Shown here piece by piece: positions 8,016-15,864 of a DNA stretch of 33,127 nucleotides (positions are counted from its first letter, which is position 1; the number at the start of each line of letters is the position of its first letter). Source of the DNA: Candidatus Saccharimonadota bacterium (GTDB lineage Bacteria > Patescibacteriota > Saccharimonadia > Saccharimonadales > Saccharimonadaceae); NCBI GenBank assembly GCA_900555425.1, contig UNSM01000002.1, forward strand, positions 1 to 33,127. Reading direction: 5' to 3'. The position numbers and the translations under genes were made by a program. The notes beneath the pieces are model-generated. The model ran no database searches and was not told where the DNA came from. It saw only the letters and a program-made list of their open reading frames with translations.

Positions 8016-8930
8016 ATGTTGCAATATCTTCGTTCAACAAATAGTGATTCAATAATTAGCCCGCAAGAAAATTTGCAGTCTGGTTCGTGGGTACGCTGCG
8101 AAAGACCGAGCGACGAAGAGGTTTCGCAATTGTTGACGCTGGGCTTGGATGAGGATTTGATAAGTGACGCGCTTGATCCACACGAGGTACCGCGCATTGA
8201 GTTTGACGATGAGTGGACTTATTTGATTGCGCGATTGCCAGACACTGACGACGATTTTAACGATTTTACCACGCCGATTTTATTCTGCATTAATAAAGAT
8301 CATATCGTGACGTTGTCCAGAGATAGTTTGGGACGATTGTGGCAGCCATTTATTGATAAAGTGCGAATTAGAACGGATCGACAAGTTGAGCTTTTGGTGG
8401 CGATGGTTGAGGCAATTTCAACGCAATATCAGCGGCGTGTGGCGACGATTAATCGCCAGATGCGAGCGGCTACGGACAGTATTCATACGCTGAGAGTTAA
8501 TGACATTGCCACCTTGGCGGAGTATGAGCGCAAATTGAATGATTATCTTGACGCGCTAATTCCGATGAACTGGGCGATTGAAAGACTTCTGGCGACTCAG
8601 AAGTTGCGACTGAAAGCTGATGATAAGGAAGATGTTGAGGATATTTCGATTGATTTGGAGCAGGTGATTGCGCGTTGTAAAAGTTTGTTGAGGACGATTA
8701 CTAATGTGCGCGATAGCTATAGGGCGGTGATGGATACGCGCCTTAATGAGACGATTCGCCTACTAACCGTAATTACCGTAGCTTTGACTATTCCGACGAT
8801 GATCGCTGGTTTATATGGTATGAACGTGCCGGTTCCAGGTGCCGATAATCCATTGATGTTTTGGGGAATTACCGTAGTTAGTGTGGTCCTAGCTATTGTT
8901 GTGGGCTATTATTTCCTGCGCAGCCGATAA
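8016..8930 (+). CDS. CorA-family Mg2+/divalent cation channel, copy 1
   Basis: A 304-residue CorA-family protein. The large N-terminal cytoplasmic domain (about 1-235) ends in a long helical stretch, followed by two transmembrane helices (about 244-266 and 278-300). The selectivity-filter signature YGMN is at about 267-270, at the end of the first helix. Family members form pentameric Mg2+ channels in the inner membrane. The loop after GMN, VPVPGADNP, is short and acidic as expected for cation attraction. A close structural paralogue follows 57 nt downstream with its own promoter. The family is sure; the exact ion (Mg2+, Co2+, Ni2+ or Zn2+) is not. Confidence 0.92.
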   Translation: MLQYLRSTNSDSIISPQENLQSGSWVRCERPSDEEVSQLLTLGLDEDLISDALDPHEVPRIEFDDEWTYLIARLPDTDDDFNDFTTPILFCINKDHIVTLSRDSLGRLWQPFIDKVRIRTDRQVELLVAMVEAISTQYQRRVATINRQMRAATDSIHTLRVNDIATLAEYERKLNDYLDALIPMNWAIERLLATQKLRLKADDKEDVEDISIDLEQVIARCKSLLRTITNVRDSYRAVMDTRLNETIRLLTVITVALTIPTMIAGLYGMNVPVPGADNPLMFWGITVVSVVLAIVVGYYFLRSR

Positions 8931-8952
8931 AGTTTAATTGCAATTCGACAGA

Positions 8953-8981
8953 TTGCTAATATTGCTTGTGTATATTATAAT
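8953..8981 (+). promoter_or_regulatory. Leaderless promoter of the second corA-like gene
   Basis: TTGCTA (8953-8958), a 17-nt spacer and TATAAT (8976-8981) end 6 nt before the ATG at 8988. Confidence 0.7.
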
Positions 8982-8987
8982 TTTCTC

Positions 8988-9908
8988 ATGATGGTGGGCT
9001 ACTTTGAGCGTAGATCGTTGACTGAAAAGTTGACGCAAGCTCAACGAATGCATAAAAACGGTTGGATTAATTTGACCGGTAGTCTTGACGCTACTCGAGT
9101 TTCAAAGGCTTTGTCGCTGTCTGCTAATATTGTCCGTGACGTACTGGATATCCACGAATTACCTCGAGCGGAGTTTTCTGATGGCGTTGAATATATTTTT
9201 ACGCGCATACCGTTTGGTCAAACTGATTCTGGCAAAACGGCGCCGTTTTTGATTGCAATTAGCGGCGGTCATTATATTACAATATCGCCTCATGTTAAAT
9301 TTTCACCTTTGGAGGTCAGCGATTATTTATTTAGCACAACCGAGCGTCCAGCGGGAGTTTTTGCTGCGAATTTGGCGTATATTATTTCTCAATATGAACA
9401 ACGCGTGCATTTGTTAACGGAGCAAATTAGCGATGCTCGTCGGCGACTAAGTCGTCATGAAGTTGAGAATTCGGATTTTATTAAATTTGTTGCAATTGAA
9501 GACACGCTCAATGAATATCGAAGCAGCTTGGAAGGTATGTCCCGTGTTATTACACAACTGATGGAAAATCGTCGCCATCTATTTAAGACTAGAGATCTGG
9601 AAGCCTTGGAGGACGTCGATCTACACATCAGGCAAGTTTTAGTGGCGATCAGTTCCAGTACGCACACAATTTCCAGTATCCAAAACGCTTATTCGACAGT
9701 TGCTAATAATACGCTAAACCAACGTATGAAGGCATTGACCGCCATAACAATTCTTCTGGCTATTCCAAACGTTTTTTACGGGATGTATGGAATGAATATC
9801 GCGTTACCATTTCAGGGCGAGCCTTGGGCGTACCCTGTTATCACCAGTTTTACGGTGTTGTTGATTTTACTTGTTATGTTTGTTGCTAAGCGACTCCGCT
9901 TATTCTAA
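8988..9908 (+). CDS. CorA-family divalent cation channel, copy 2
   Basis: A second CorA-family protein, 306 residues, with the GMN filter at 268-270 (in FYGMYGMNIALPF), almost the same position as in copy 1. The N-terminal soluble domain is clearly diverged from copy 1, so the pair is an old duplication or two separate acquisitions rather than a recent tandem copy. Both transmembrane helices and the basic C-terminal tail (AKRLRLF) are present. The start could be the ATG at 8988 or the adjacent ATG at 8991; the leaderless promoter spacing of exactly 6 nt favours 8988. Two copies suggest different ion preference or different conditions of use. Confidence 0.9.
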   Translation: MMVGYFERRSLTEKLTQAQRMHKNGWINLTGSLDATRVSKALSLSANIVRDVLDIHELPRAEFSDGVEYIFTRIPFGQTDSGKTAPFLIAISGGHYITISPHVKFSPLEVSDYLFSTTERPAGVFAANLAYIISQYEQRVHLLTEQISDARRRLSRHEVENSDFIKFVAIEDTLNEYRSSLEGMSRVITQLMENRRHLFKTRDLEALEDVDLHIRQVLVAISSSTHTISSIQNAYSTVANNTLNQRMKALTAITILLAIPNVFYGMYGMNIALPFQGEPWAYPVITSFTVLLILLVMFVAKRLRLF

Positions 9909-9943
9909 TATAGATATAATAAGCATTTTCAAAATGTTTTTGC

Positions 9944-9972
9944 TTGACGTGCCAATAAACGTTTGGTAACAT
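9944..9972 (+). promoter_or_regulatory. Sigma70-type promoter of the 9979-10240 unit
   Basis: TTGACG (9944-9949), a 17-nt spacer and TAACAT (9967-9972) predict a start near 9979. It is preceded by a weak hairpin with a T-run (AAGCA 9921-9925 / TGCTT 9941-9945) that may end the corA transcript. Confidence 0.6.
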
Positions 9973-10070
9973 TGTTAGCATGTCTCGCGCCGAAGCATTA
10001 AATTGCTGATATTAAGTGATAAAGGTCGAAGCGCGTGGGGCTGCACATAATAATAAGGAGTGCAAAACAC

Positions 10071-10163
10071 ATGCCAATAGCAATCAAATTTGTGCCATCA
10101 AGGCGCAAAAAGATCGCGGTGGATGTGGTGCCTGCCGAATGGCAAACATACATAGCACAATAA
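10071..10163 (+). CDS. Possible 30-residue basic peptide
   Basis: An ATG at 10071 opens 30 codons. AAGGAG (10055-10060) lies 10 nt upstream, in the loop of a potential TGCAC/GTGCA hairpin that would leave it accessible. The peptide is basic in its centre (PSRRKKIA) and not hydrophobic enough for a membrane helix; no family is recognised. The well-placed ribosome binding site and dedicated promoter and terminator favour translation, while the dense hairpins inside the frame favour an RNA function. Confidence 0.35.
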   Translation: MPIAIKFVPSRRKKIAVDVVPAEWQTYIAQ

Positions 10164-10208
10164 AAAGAGTGCAGTCGCTCCAACGATAGAATAGGGACGA
10201 CTATAAAC

Positions 10209-10240
10209 AAATCCCGCTCCAAGGCACCGGAGCGGGATTT
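10209..10240. terminator. Strong terminator between converging transcripts
   Basis: AAATCCCGCTCC (10209-10220) pairs perfectly over 12 bp with GGAGCGGGATTT (10229-10240) around AAGGCACC. It ends the preceding plus-strand unit and can also serve the converging dsbA-like gene. Confidence 0.85.
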
Positions 10241-10259
10241 TGGTTTGTGTGAAAATGCG

Positions 10260-10952
10260 TTAATCTTTTACTTCAACGCCAGCTTTTTTCAAGGCTTCCT
10301 TGACTGATGATTCAATTGAGCCGGAGCTGTCCATCTCGGTATTTTTTCCATTTATGTAGAAAGTTGGTGTTGCGGCAACGCCGTGTTTGCGACCGAGAGC
10401 CATATCGAAGTCAATTTTATTTTTAACCCTGTTGCTAGCAATATCGGTTTTATATTGATCGATATTAAGCTTCAATTGTTCAGCATAAGATTTGAAGATG
10501 TTGTCACGTTCTGTAGTGTTGGCGTTTTTCCAAGCGTCCTGATTTGCATATAGAAGCTCATTCATTTCCCAGAATTTACCCTGCAGGCCAGCAGCTTCAG
10601 CTACGGCAGCGGCGGCTCGTGCGTTAGGGTGTGAGCTGGCAATTGGGAAATTACGGAAAATTAATCGAACGTGATCTTTATATTTTTTAGCTAGCGCTTC
10701 GGCTTTTGGTGCAGCGGTGCCACAGCCAGGGCATTGATAGTCGGCGTATTCGATAATTGTTACTTTGGCGTCTTTACTGCCAATTTCGTGATCTGCAATA
10801 TTGCCATTTCTTGATTCTGCGCTGATAGTTGTGTTCAGCTGATCGTTATTGATATCGCTAATGTTTAGTCGATTTTGTGTCGAAATATAAATCATTCCAC
10901 CAACAATCGCCACTACAATAATTGCGAAAATTATCCAGCTTTTCTTATTCAT
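10260..10952 (-). CDS. Membrane-anchored DsbA-like thiol:disulfide oxidoreductase
   Basis: A 230-residue protein with one N-terminal transmembrane anchor (about residues 5-24) and an extracytoplasmic thioredoxin-fold domain of the Thioredoxin_4/DsbA type. The redox motif CPGC is at 74-77 in YADYQCPGCG, and the cis-proline loop is in VAATPTFYING. The region RNFPIASSHPNARAAA is typical of the helical insertion in DsbA-like proteins of Gram-positive and CPR bacteria. It should form or exchange disulfides in exported proteins. Start: GGAGG lies 4 nt before the ATG, and an extended -10 (TGCTATACT, TATACT at 10980-10975) gives a leader of roughly 16 nt. No partner of the DsbB/VKOR type is seen in the window. 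Confidence 0.9.
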   Translation of the reverse strand: MNKKSWIIFAIIVVAIVGGMIYISTQNRLNISDINNDQLNTTISAESRNGNIADHEIGSKDAKVTIIEYADYQCPGCGTAAPKAEALAKKYKDHVRLIFRNFPIASSHPNARAAAAVAEAAGLQGKFWEMNELLYANQDAWKNANTTERDNIFKSYAEQLKLNIDQYKTDIASNRVKNKIDFDMALGRKHGVAATPTFYINGKNTEMDSSGSIESSVKEALKKAGVEVKD

Positions 10953-10974
10953 TTTACCTCCATTTACTCTAGTA

Positions 10975-10999
10975 AGTATAGCACGGAATGCGGTACAAT
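10975..10999. promoter_or_regulatory. Divergent -10 elements between dsbA-like and CBS genes
   Basis: TATACT on the minus strand (10980-10975, extended by TG) serves the dsbA-like gene. TACAAT on the plus strand (10994-10999) ends 6 nt before the ATG at 11006 and serves the CBS protein gene without a leader. Confidence 0.55.
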
Positions 11000-11005
11000 A
11001 AAACT

Positions 11006-12028
11006 ATGACGATTGTGCTAATTTTTGGATATTTGGTTACTTTGGCGGTTTTGTTGATAGTGCTGGGAGTTCAGCCGAAAACGTCTTCGCATAGCCAATT
11101 TGAGCTGCGGCGGAGAAGTGGACTAGGCGATGAAAAGGCTAAAATTCTTTTGCGACAAAGAGAATTTTTACGAGATATTATTTCATTGCAGCGCGCCGTG
11201 GCTTCTTTATGTTTGGTAATTTTAAGCGTTATTAGTGTTTATTTGTTCAATTGGGCGACTGGACTCTTTTTGTCAATTATAATAGCTCTAGAAATCGGAG
11301 CTGTCGCGCGAATTGGCTTGTGGCAGAAATATTCACAGCAACTTTATGAAAAATACGAACCGCTAATTTTAACGACAATTGAGCGACATCAAGTAATTTT
11401 GTCACTAATTCGTTCGGTGTCGCCAGTTGTTGGTGATAGTCGGGTGATTGAATCGAAAGAAGAATTGCTGGAAATGGTGGCTCAATCCAGCGGAGCGATT
11501 TCACCTTCTGAGAAAAAGCTTATTACTAACGGACTGAAGTTCAACGATATGAAAGTCGAGGAAATTATGACGCCGCGAAGCATGATTGAATCGGTACCTA
11601 TGAATGAACTCCTCGGGCCGCTAGTGCTTGATGATCTTCATAAAAAAGGGTATAGCAGATTTCCTGTCATTGACGGTGACATTGACCATGTTGTTGGCAT
11701 GTTGAGGATTCAAGATTTGTTAACGATTGATCGCAAAGCAAAATCTCATCGTGCGGAAACAGTCATGAGTAAAGATGTCTATTATATTCGCGAAAATCAA
11801 ACTCTACAGCACGCCTTGGCTGCATTTTTGAAAACGCAGCATCACTTGTTTATTGTTGTAAATGAGTTTCGAGAAACAGTTGGTCTACTGAGTTTGGAAG
11901 ACGTAATTGAAGCGCTATTGGGTCAGAAAATCATTGACGAATATGATGTTTATGGAGATCTCCGCAAAGCCGCTACGGCTAATCCGCAGAAAAATAATTT
12001 GCCCACAAAAACTCGTCGAGATGTTTAA
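11006..12028 (+). CDS. CBS-pair membrane protein (CorC/HlyC-like)
   Basis: A 340-residue protein with an N-terminal hydrophobic helix (about 3-21), a second hydrophobic region (about 63-100) and a cytoplasmic CBS domain pair (about 190-305). MKVEEIMTPRSMIESVP and YSRFPVIDGDIDHVVGMLRI mark CBS1; TVMSKDVYYI and HLFIVVNEFRETVGLLSLED mark CBS2, with the EDVIEALLG end seen in CorC/hemolysin-type proteins. Such proteins are linked to Mg2+ export or resistance, with the CBS pair sensing nucleotides; the full DUF21 domain is not evident, so this is a reduced or diverged form. An upstream in-frame ATG at 10988 would add six residues but overlaps the -10 box; the ATG at 11006 is chosen by the 6-nt leaderless spacing. 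Confidence 0.82.
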   Translation: MTIVLIFGYLVTLAVLLIVLGVQPKTSSHSQFELRRRSGLGDEKAKILLRQREFLRDIISLQRAVASLCLVILSVISVYLFNWATGLFLSIIIALEIGAVARIGLWQKYSQQLYEKYEPLILTTIERHQVILSLIRSVSPVVGDSRVIESKEELLEMVAQSSGAISPSEKKLITNGLKFNDMKVEEIMTPRSMIESVPMNELLGPLVLDDLHKKGYSRFPVIDGDIDHVVGMLRIQDLLTIDRKAKSHRAETVMSKDVYYIRENQTLQHALAAFLKTQHHLFIVVNEFRETVGLLSLEDVIEALLGQKIIDEYDVYGDLRKAATANPQKNNLPTKTRRDV

Positions 12029-12053
12029 TTCTGGGAATTTGCCTAGATTATGC

Positions 12054-12059
12054 TATAAT
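12054..12059 (+). promoter_or_regulatory. Extended -10 of aspS
   Basis: TGCTATAAT (-10 TATAAT at 12054-12059) lies 7 nt before the ATG at 12067, giving an essentially leaderless mRNA. Confidence 0.6.
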
Positions 12060-12066
12060 AACAGAT

Positions 12067-13845
12067 ATGAAAAATAGAATTTTGGCGGCAGAAACTTCTA
12101 AAAAAGTTGGTGAGAATATTACAGTTGCGGGCTGGGTTCATTCCAGGCGTGATCATGGCGGATTGATTTTTATTGATTTGCGCGACCACACGGGTTTGGT
12201 TCAGTTGGTTATTAACCCTGATAAAAAAGATGCTTTTTCTTTGGCGGAAAGCTTACGAGATGAGTTTGTGGTTCGTGCTTGTGGCGTGGTTGCGGAGCGT
12301 GGTGAAGGTCTGAAAAATCCGAATATTGCCAGTGGTGATGTGGAAATTGTTGTGGACAATTTGGAGATTTTGAACCGAGCCGAAACTTTGCCAATTCAGC
12401 CATTTGCTGAGGATAATCAAGCTGGCGAAGAACTAAGATTCAAGTATCGTTATCTTGATTTGCGTCGTCCAAAAATGCAAAACATGCTTAAAAAACGCGC
12501 CGAAATGTATCGTCGAATCCATGAATATATGGACGGTCGAGATTTTATTGAAATTCAAACGCCAATTTTGGCGAATTCAAGCCCTGAGGGTGCGCGTGAT
12601 TTTCTGATTCCGAGTCGTTTGCAGGAAGGGAAGTTTTATGCCTTGCCACAAGCTCCACAGCAGTTTAAGCAGCTGCTTATGGTTGGTAGCGTGCCACGTT
12701 ATTATCAGTTGGCTGCTTGTTTCCGCGATGAAGATCCGCGAGCAGATCGCTTGTATGGCGAGTTTTATCAGCTGGATTTGGAGATGAGTTTTGCCGAAAA
12801 TGGCGAAGAAGTTCGCACTGAAGTCGAACCTTTAATGAAGCAACTGGCAACTGATTTTGCTGGTAAAAAATTGTTGGATTTGAGCGATTTGGCGGTTGGT
12901 GATGGCAGTTCAATTCCGCGAATTTCGTATCGCGACGCCATGGAAACTTACGGTTCTGATAAGCCGGATTTGCGATTTGGCATGGAATTGATAGAACTGA
13001 CGGACGTGTTTTCGAAGACTGAGTTTGGTGTATTTAAAAATGCTGAATGCATTAAGGCTATTTGCGTAAAAAATGGCGCAAGTTTGAGTCGCAAGCAAAT
13101 TGACAATTTTACCAACATCGCTAAAAGCGAAGGCGCTGGCGGTTTGGCGTACATCACATATCAAGACGGCGAAGCAAAATCTCCAATTGCGAAATTCTTG
13201 AGTGAGAAGGAATTAGCTGATATCCAGCAGAAAACTGGTGCGGTTGATGGCGATGCAGTGTTCTTTGGTGCTGATTCTCGCTCGGTTGTTAACGCGGTAT
13301 TGGGGCGCTTGCGTAATGAATTTGCCTCGCACTTTAATCTTAAGGACCCATCGGTCGTGGCGTTTGCTTGGATTATTGATTTTCCGTTTTATGAATGGGA
13401 TGAGCGAAGTAAAAAACTTGATTTTGGCCATAATCCGTTCAGTATGCCAAAGGGTGGTCTGCAAGCTCTGGAGTCTGCTGAAACTGACGCCGAAAAATTA
13501 TCCATTGTCGCTGATCAGTTTGATATGGTGATGAATGGTTATGAAATTTGTTCTGGTGGTGTTCGTAATCATAATCCAGCAGTGCTATATAAAGTGTTCG
13601 GTTTACTGGGCTTCAGTGAGTCTTATGTTGAAGAAAAGTTCGGTGCTATGCTAGGCGCTTTCAAATACGGCGCTCCGCCTCACGCAGGATGTGCTTTTGG
13701 TGTTGATCGTATTTTGATGGAATTGATCGATGAGCAAAACGTCCGTGAAACTCTGGCGTTTCCAAAGAATGGCTCTGGCGTGGATGTGATGATGAATTCA
13801 CCATCAGTTGTTGATCCCGCTCAGCTACGCGAATTGGGCTTGTGA
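12067..13845 (+). CDS. aspS: Aspartyl-tRNA synthetase, bacterial type
   Basis: Charges tRNA-Asp with aspartate. The 592-residue protein has the bacterial-type layout: an N-terminal OB-fold anticodon-binding domain (about 1-105, with VAGWVHSRRDHGGLIFIDLRD), the class II catalytic core with motif 2 FRDEDPRADRLYGEFYQLD (about 220-238), the bacterial GAD insertion (about 280-410), and motif 3 GAPPHAGCAFGVDRILMELI near the C-terminus. Length equals that of other bacterial AspRS. Whether it is discriminating, or also charges tRNA-Asn, cannot be decided here. The next gene follows after 37 nt and may be co-transcribed. Confidence 0.97.
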   Translation: MKNRILAAETSKKVGENITVAGWVHSRRDHGGLIFIDLRDHTGLVQLVINPDKKDAFSLAESLRDEFVVRACGVVAERGEGLKNPNIASGDVEIVVDNLEILNRAETLPIQPFAEDNQAGEELRFKYRYLDLRRPKMQNMLKKRAEMYRRIHEYMDGRDFIEIQTPILANSSPEGARDFLIPSRLQEGKFYALPQAPQQFKQLLMVGSVPRYYQLAACFRDEDPRADRLYGEFYQLDLEMSFAENGEEVRTEVEPLMKQLATDFAGKKLLDLSDLAVGDGSSIPRISYRDAMETYGSDKPDLRFGMELIELTDVFSKTEFGVFKNAECIKAICVKNGASLSRKQIDNFTNIAKSEGAGGLAYITYQDGEAKSPIAKFLSEKELADIQQKTGAVDGDAVFFGADSRSVVNAVLGRLRNEFASHFNLKDPSVVAFAWIIDFPFYEWDERSKKLDFGHNPFSMPKGGLQALESAETDAEKLSIVADQFDMVMNGYEICSGGVRNHNPAVLYKVFGLLGFSESYVEEKFGAMLGAFKYGAPPHAGCAFGVDRILMELIDEQNVRETLAFPKNGSGVDVMMNSPSVVDPAQLRELGL

Positions 13846-13882
13846 GATTTAGTTCATTGAGTTCACGGGAGATGCTCGTAGG

Positions 13883-14671
13883 ATGATGGACAATATTATT
13901 CTTCACATTCCTCACGCCTCGTTATGCTTGCCGCCTGATTTTTGGCGTGATATTACGGTAGATAAAGAGATTATCGAGAGGGAATTGCGTTTCATTGCTG
14001 ATTATAAAGTTGATGAGCTTGTTAAAAATATAGATAGCCATAAAATTATAGCTAAATATTCGCGACTATATTGTGATGTTGAGAGATTCCGTAGTGATGG
14101 GGATGAGCCGATGGCTAAGCTGGGCATGGGAGCGATTTATACACATTTATCTGACGGTACACAGTATCGCAAAATAGGATCATCCCGCCGCGAAGAAATT
14201 TTGGGCAAATCATACGACTTACATCACAAACAACTAAACACATTGAGCAGGGAAATTGTTGATCAATATGGATCGTGTGTGATTATTGACGTTCATAGTT
14301 ATAGTGATGAATTGGTGCGAAGATTGTTTGGCTGGACGGAAAATTTACCGGATATTTGCCTCGGCTATGATGAAAAATGGTTCAGTAAAGACAATGCATC
14401 AAAATTAAAGACATATATTGAAAAAATGGGATATAGTTGTGAATTAAATTATCCGTACTCTGGGGCGCTGGTTCCGATGGAATTTTATCACGATGAAAAT
14501 CCGAAGATGCATTCGGTGATGTTGGAAATTAATAGGCGCGTCTATTTGAATGGTGATGCGGTAAGCGAAAATGCTGTGTGTAATATAGATAAAATAATAA
14601 ATTTTATCGCAGAAAATCTAAATCCTAATCCCCAGCCACGCCGCCAAAATATCGCCTGCAAAGTAGGCTAG
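13883..14671 (+). CDS. N-formylglutamate amidohydrolase family protein
   Basis: A 262-residue soluble protein of the N-formylglutamate amidohydrolase (HutG-type) family. NIILHIPHASLCLPPDF at the start, LYCDVERFRSD, AIYTHLSDGTQYR, VIIDVHSYSDE and MLEINRRVYLN follow the order of conserved blocks, including the His/Glu residues for zinc. Family members hydrolyse N-formyl-glutamate or related N-acyl amino acids. No other histidine-degradation gene is in the window, so the substrate is open; recycling of formylated amino acids or peptides taken from a host is plausible. The start is one of two adjacent ATGs (13883, 13886); AGG directly precedes them and GGGAG lies 11 nt upstream. The 3' end overlaps the converging VIT1 gene by 54 nt. 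Confidence 0.85.
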   Translation: MMDNIILHIPHASLCLPPDFWRDITVDKEIIERELRFIADYKVDELVKNIDSHKIIAKYSRLYCDVERFRSDGDEPMAKLGMGAIYTHLSDGTQYRKIGSSRREEILGKSYDLHHKQLNTLSREIVDQYGSCVIIDVHSYSDELVRRLFGWTENLPDICLGYDEKWFSKDNASKLKTYIEKMGYSCELNYPYSGALVPMEFYHDENPKMHSVMLEINRRVYLNGDAVSENAVCNIDKIINFIAENLNPNPQPRRQNIACKVG

Positions 14672-15157
14672 TCCTGCCGCAATTGCCCCAAGAAGTAACG
14701 TGATGCCTGCAGACTGCCAAGGTGATTGTTTGCTGACTTTACCTTTGATGAAGCCGATTGCTAAGAACGTTGCCGCAGTTAGCGCCGAGCTAACATAGAA
14801 TAATACCGCGTTTGGTGTTTTTAAGTTTGCAATTACGTCAATCAAATATGGCAATACTGGTACGCTACCGACCACCACGAAAGCTAAGAATGTTACTGCG
14901 CCTATGATCTTTGGGGATGAGCGTTTTTGGCTGTCGCGAACAGACTCTTCGTGTTCAGCGCTGGCTGCTAAATATGCGCTAGAGCCCATTGAGAATCCGT
15001 CGGCTATTAAATTAGCAATTCCTAATATAAGAATGACTGAACTGGATATTCCAGCTCCAGCTGAAGCCGCCACGACCGCAAATGTTGTTACTGTGCCGTC
15101 GACCGCGCCATAAACAAATTCCGGTATATATCGTTTGAAAAAATCTCGCATAACCAT
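14618..15157 (-). CDS. VIT1/CCC1-family Fe2+/Mn2+ transporter
   Basis: A 179-residue membrane protein of the vacuolar iron transporter family. FVYGAVDGTVTTFAVVAASAG (about 14-34) is the family hallmark, and NLIADGFSMGSSAYLA (about 47-62) is the second one, with Asp and Met residues that line the metal path. Five hydrophobic segments are visible. The cytoplasmic metal-binding insertion between helices 2 and 3 is short (about 25 residues), so this is the minimal CCC1-like form. It probably exports Fe2+ or Mn2+ from the cytoplasm. The start may be the ATG at 15157 or 15151. It converges with, and overlaps by 54 nt, the preceding plus-strand gene. Confidence 0.88.
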   Translation of the reverse strand: MVMRDFFKRYIPEFVYGAVDGTVTTFAVVAASAGAGISSSVILILGIANLIADGFSMGSSAYLAASAEHEESVRDSQKRSSPKIIGAVTFLAFVVVGSVPVLPYLIDVIANLKTPNAVLFYVSSALTAATFLAIGFIKGKVSKQSPWQSAGITLLLGAIAAGLAYFAGDILAAWLGIRI

Positions 15158-15197
15158 ACCAGTTTATCATATTATTAACGATTAGCGGACATCTCTA

Positions 15198-15246
15198 TTG
15201 ACAATTTAATAAGCTTATGCTATAGTGAAATAGTTAGATTATCTAA
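15198..15246 (+). promoter_or_regulatory. Consensus promoter with inverted repeat at the transcript start
   Basis: TTGACA (15198-15203), a 17-nt spacer and TATAGT (15221-15226) with an extended TG form a near-perfect sigma70 promoter. The perfect inverted repeat TTAGAT-t-ATCTAA (15234-15246) sits at the expected +1 and could be an operator or a 5' stem. The leader to the GTG at 15314 is about 80 nt and A-rich. Confidence 0.75.
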
Positions 15247-15313
15247 TACAAACAATTTAACAAGCATGCTAAAATAAACATAACAAATATAAACTTTTGC
15301 AGAAAGGTAAAGC

Positions 15314-15535
15314 GTGGAAGATATCCAAACAGCCATCGTTTTATTATCAATCATCGTAGGATTGTTGTCGGTTATTATCGTAACGCTACTGGCAGTGGTC
15401 ATCGCCTTGTTGGTAAGACTTAATACGGTCATGAAAAGCGTTAGTAAAATTACAACTAACGTAGCTAGTGCAACTGAGTGGTTGTCGCCAACAAAAGTTT
15501 TCAGTGAAATATCAGGTTTATTTCGTAAAAAATAA
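15314..15535 (+). CDS. Small single-helix membrane protein, 73 aa
   Basis: A 73-residue protein with one long hydrophobic helix (about residues 6-34) and a polar, basic C-terminus. The start is a GTG with AGAAAGG upstream. The arrangement, helix plus short amphipathic tail next to a YtxH-family gene, resembles the small DUF948-like partners of YtxH in Gram-positives, but sequence similarity is too weak to be sure. It is co-transcribed with the YtxH gene 19 nt downstream from the consensus promoter at 15198, so both are probably abundant envelope or stress proteins. No catalytic motif. Confidence 0.7.
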   Translation: MEDIQTAIVLLSIIVGLLSVIIVTLLAVVIALLVRLNTVMKSVSKITTNVASATEWLSPTKVFSEISGLFRKK

Positions 15536-15554
15536 TTAAAAAAGGAGTAAATAT

Positions 15555-15824
15555 ATGAAAAAAGTTTTAGCAATTATCGGAGCGGTAGCAGCAGGTTTTA
15601 CAGCTGGAATTTTAACTGCACCAAAGAGCGGCAAGGAAACAAGGAAAGACTTGAAGGATAAAGCTGTAAAATTGAAAGCCGACACTGAAAAGGTGGCTTG
15701 CAAAGCGACTGCCGCAGCAAAAGACAGCTTAAGTTCGCTAAAAGCTGGTTCTCAGAAAGTTGGAGATGCTGTAGCAGAAACCGCAAAAGACGTTAAGGGT
15801 AACGTCGAAAAACGTTTCAAGTAA
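15555..15824 (+). CDS. YtxH-domain protein, 89 aa
   Basis: An 89-residue protein with an N-terminal hydrophobic segment (about 4-24) containing the YtxH signature GFTAGILTAPKSGKETRKDL, followed by a lysine- and alanine-rich helix (about 30-88) likely to form an amphipathic coiled coil. YtxH proteins are small membrane-attached proteins associated with general stress in Firmicutes; their molecular role is not settled. The ATG has AAAGGAG 8 nt upstream. Second gene of the operon from 15198. A single Cys sits in the alanine-rich helix. Confidence 0.85.
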   Translation: MKKVLAIIGAVAAGFTAGILTAPKSGKETRKDLKDKAVKLKADTEKVACKATAAAKDSLSSLKAGSQKVGDAVAETAKDVKGNVEKRFK

Positions 15825-15827
15825 TAT

Positions 15828-15857
15828 TTGACTCTATTCAAGAAGACGTGAGATAAT
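15828..15857 (+). promoter_or_regulatory. Promoter of the secreted-protein gene
   Basis: TTGACT (15828-15833), an 18-nt spacer and GATAAT (15852-15857) lie 7 nt before the ATG at 15865. Confidence 0.6.
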
Positions 15858-15864
15858 ATAAGTG

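Larger units (their letters stand above)
9979..10240 (+). ncRNA. Candidate structured RNA of about 260 nt
   Basis: The stretch between a good promoter and a strong terminator can form many local helices: AGCA/TGCT around 9996-10009, TGCAC/GTGCA (about 10042-10064), TTTGTGCC/GGCGCAAA (8 bp, about 10088-10109), TGCC/GGCA (about 10134-10145) and AGTCG/CGACT (about 10173-10203). It does not match the landmarks of tmRNA, RNase P RNA or SRP RNA as far as can be seen by eye. An open frame of 30 codons with a good ribosome binding site lies in it, so the RNA may instead be an mRNA for a small peptide, or act as both. This is a candidate only. Confidence 0.35.

Noticed and set aside
9998-10222. Minus-strand frame of 74 codons opposite the promoter-terminator unit
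   Set aside because: It starts inside a terminator stem, lies antisense to a well-defined plus-strand unit, and has no promoter.
10988-11005. Longer start of the CBS protein at ATG 10988
   Set aside because: The extra codons overlap the TACAAT box that places transcription start at ATG 11006.
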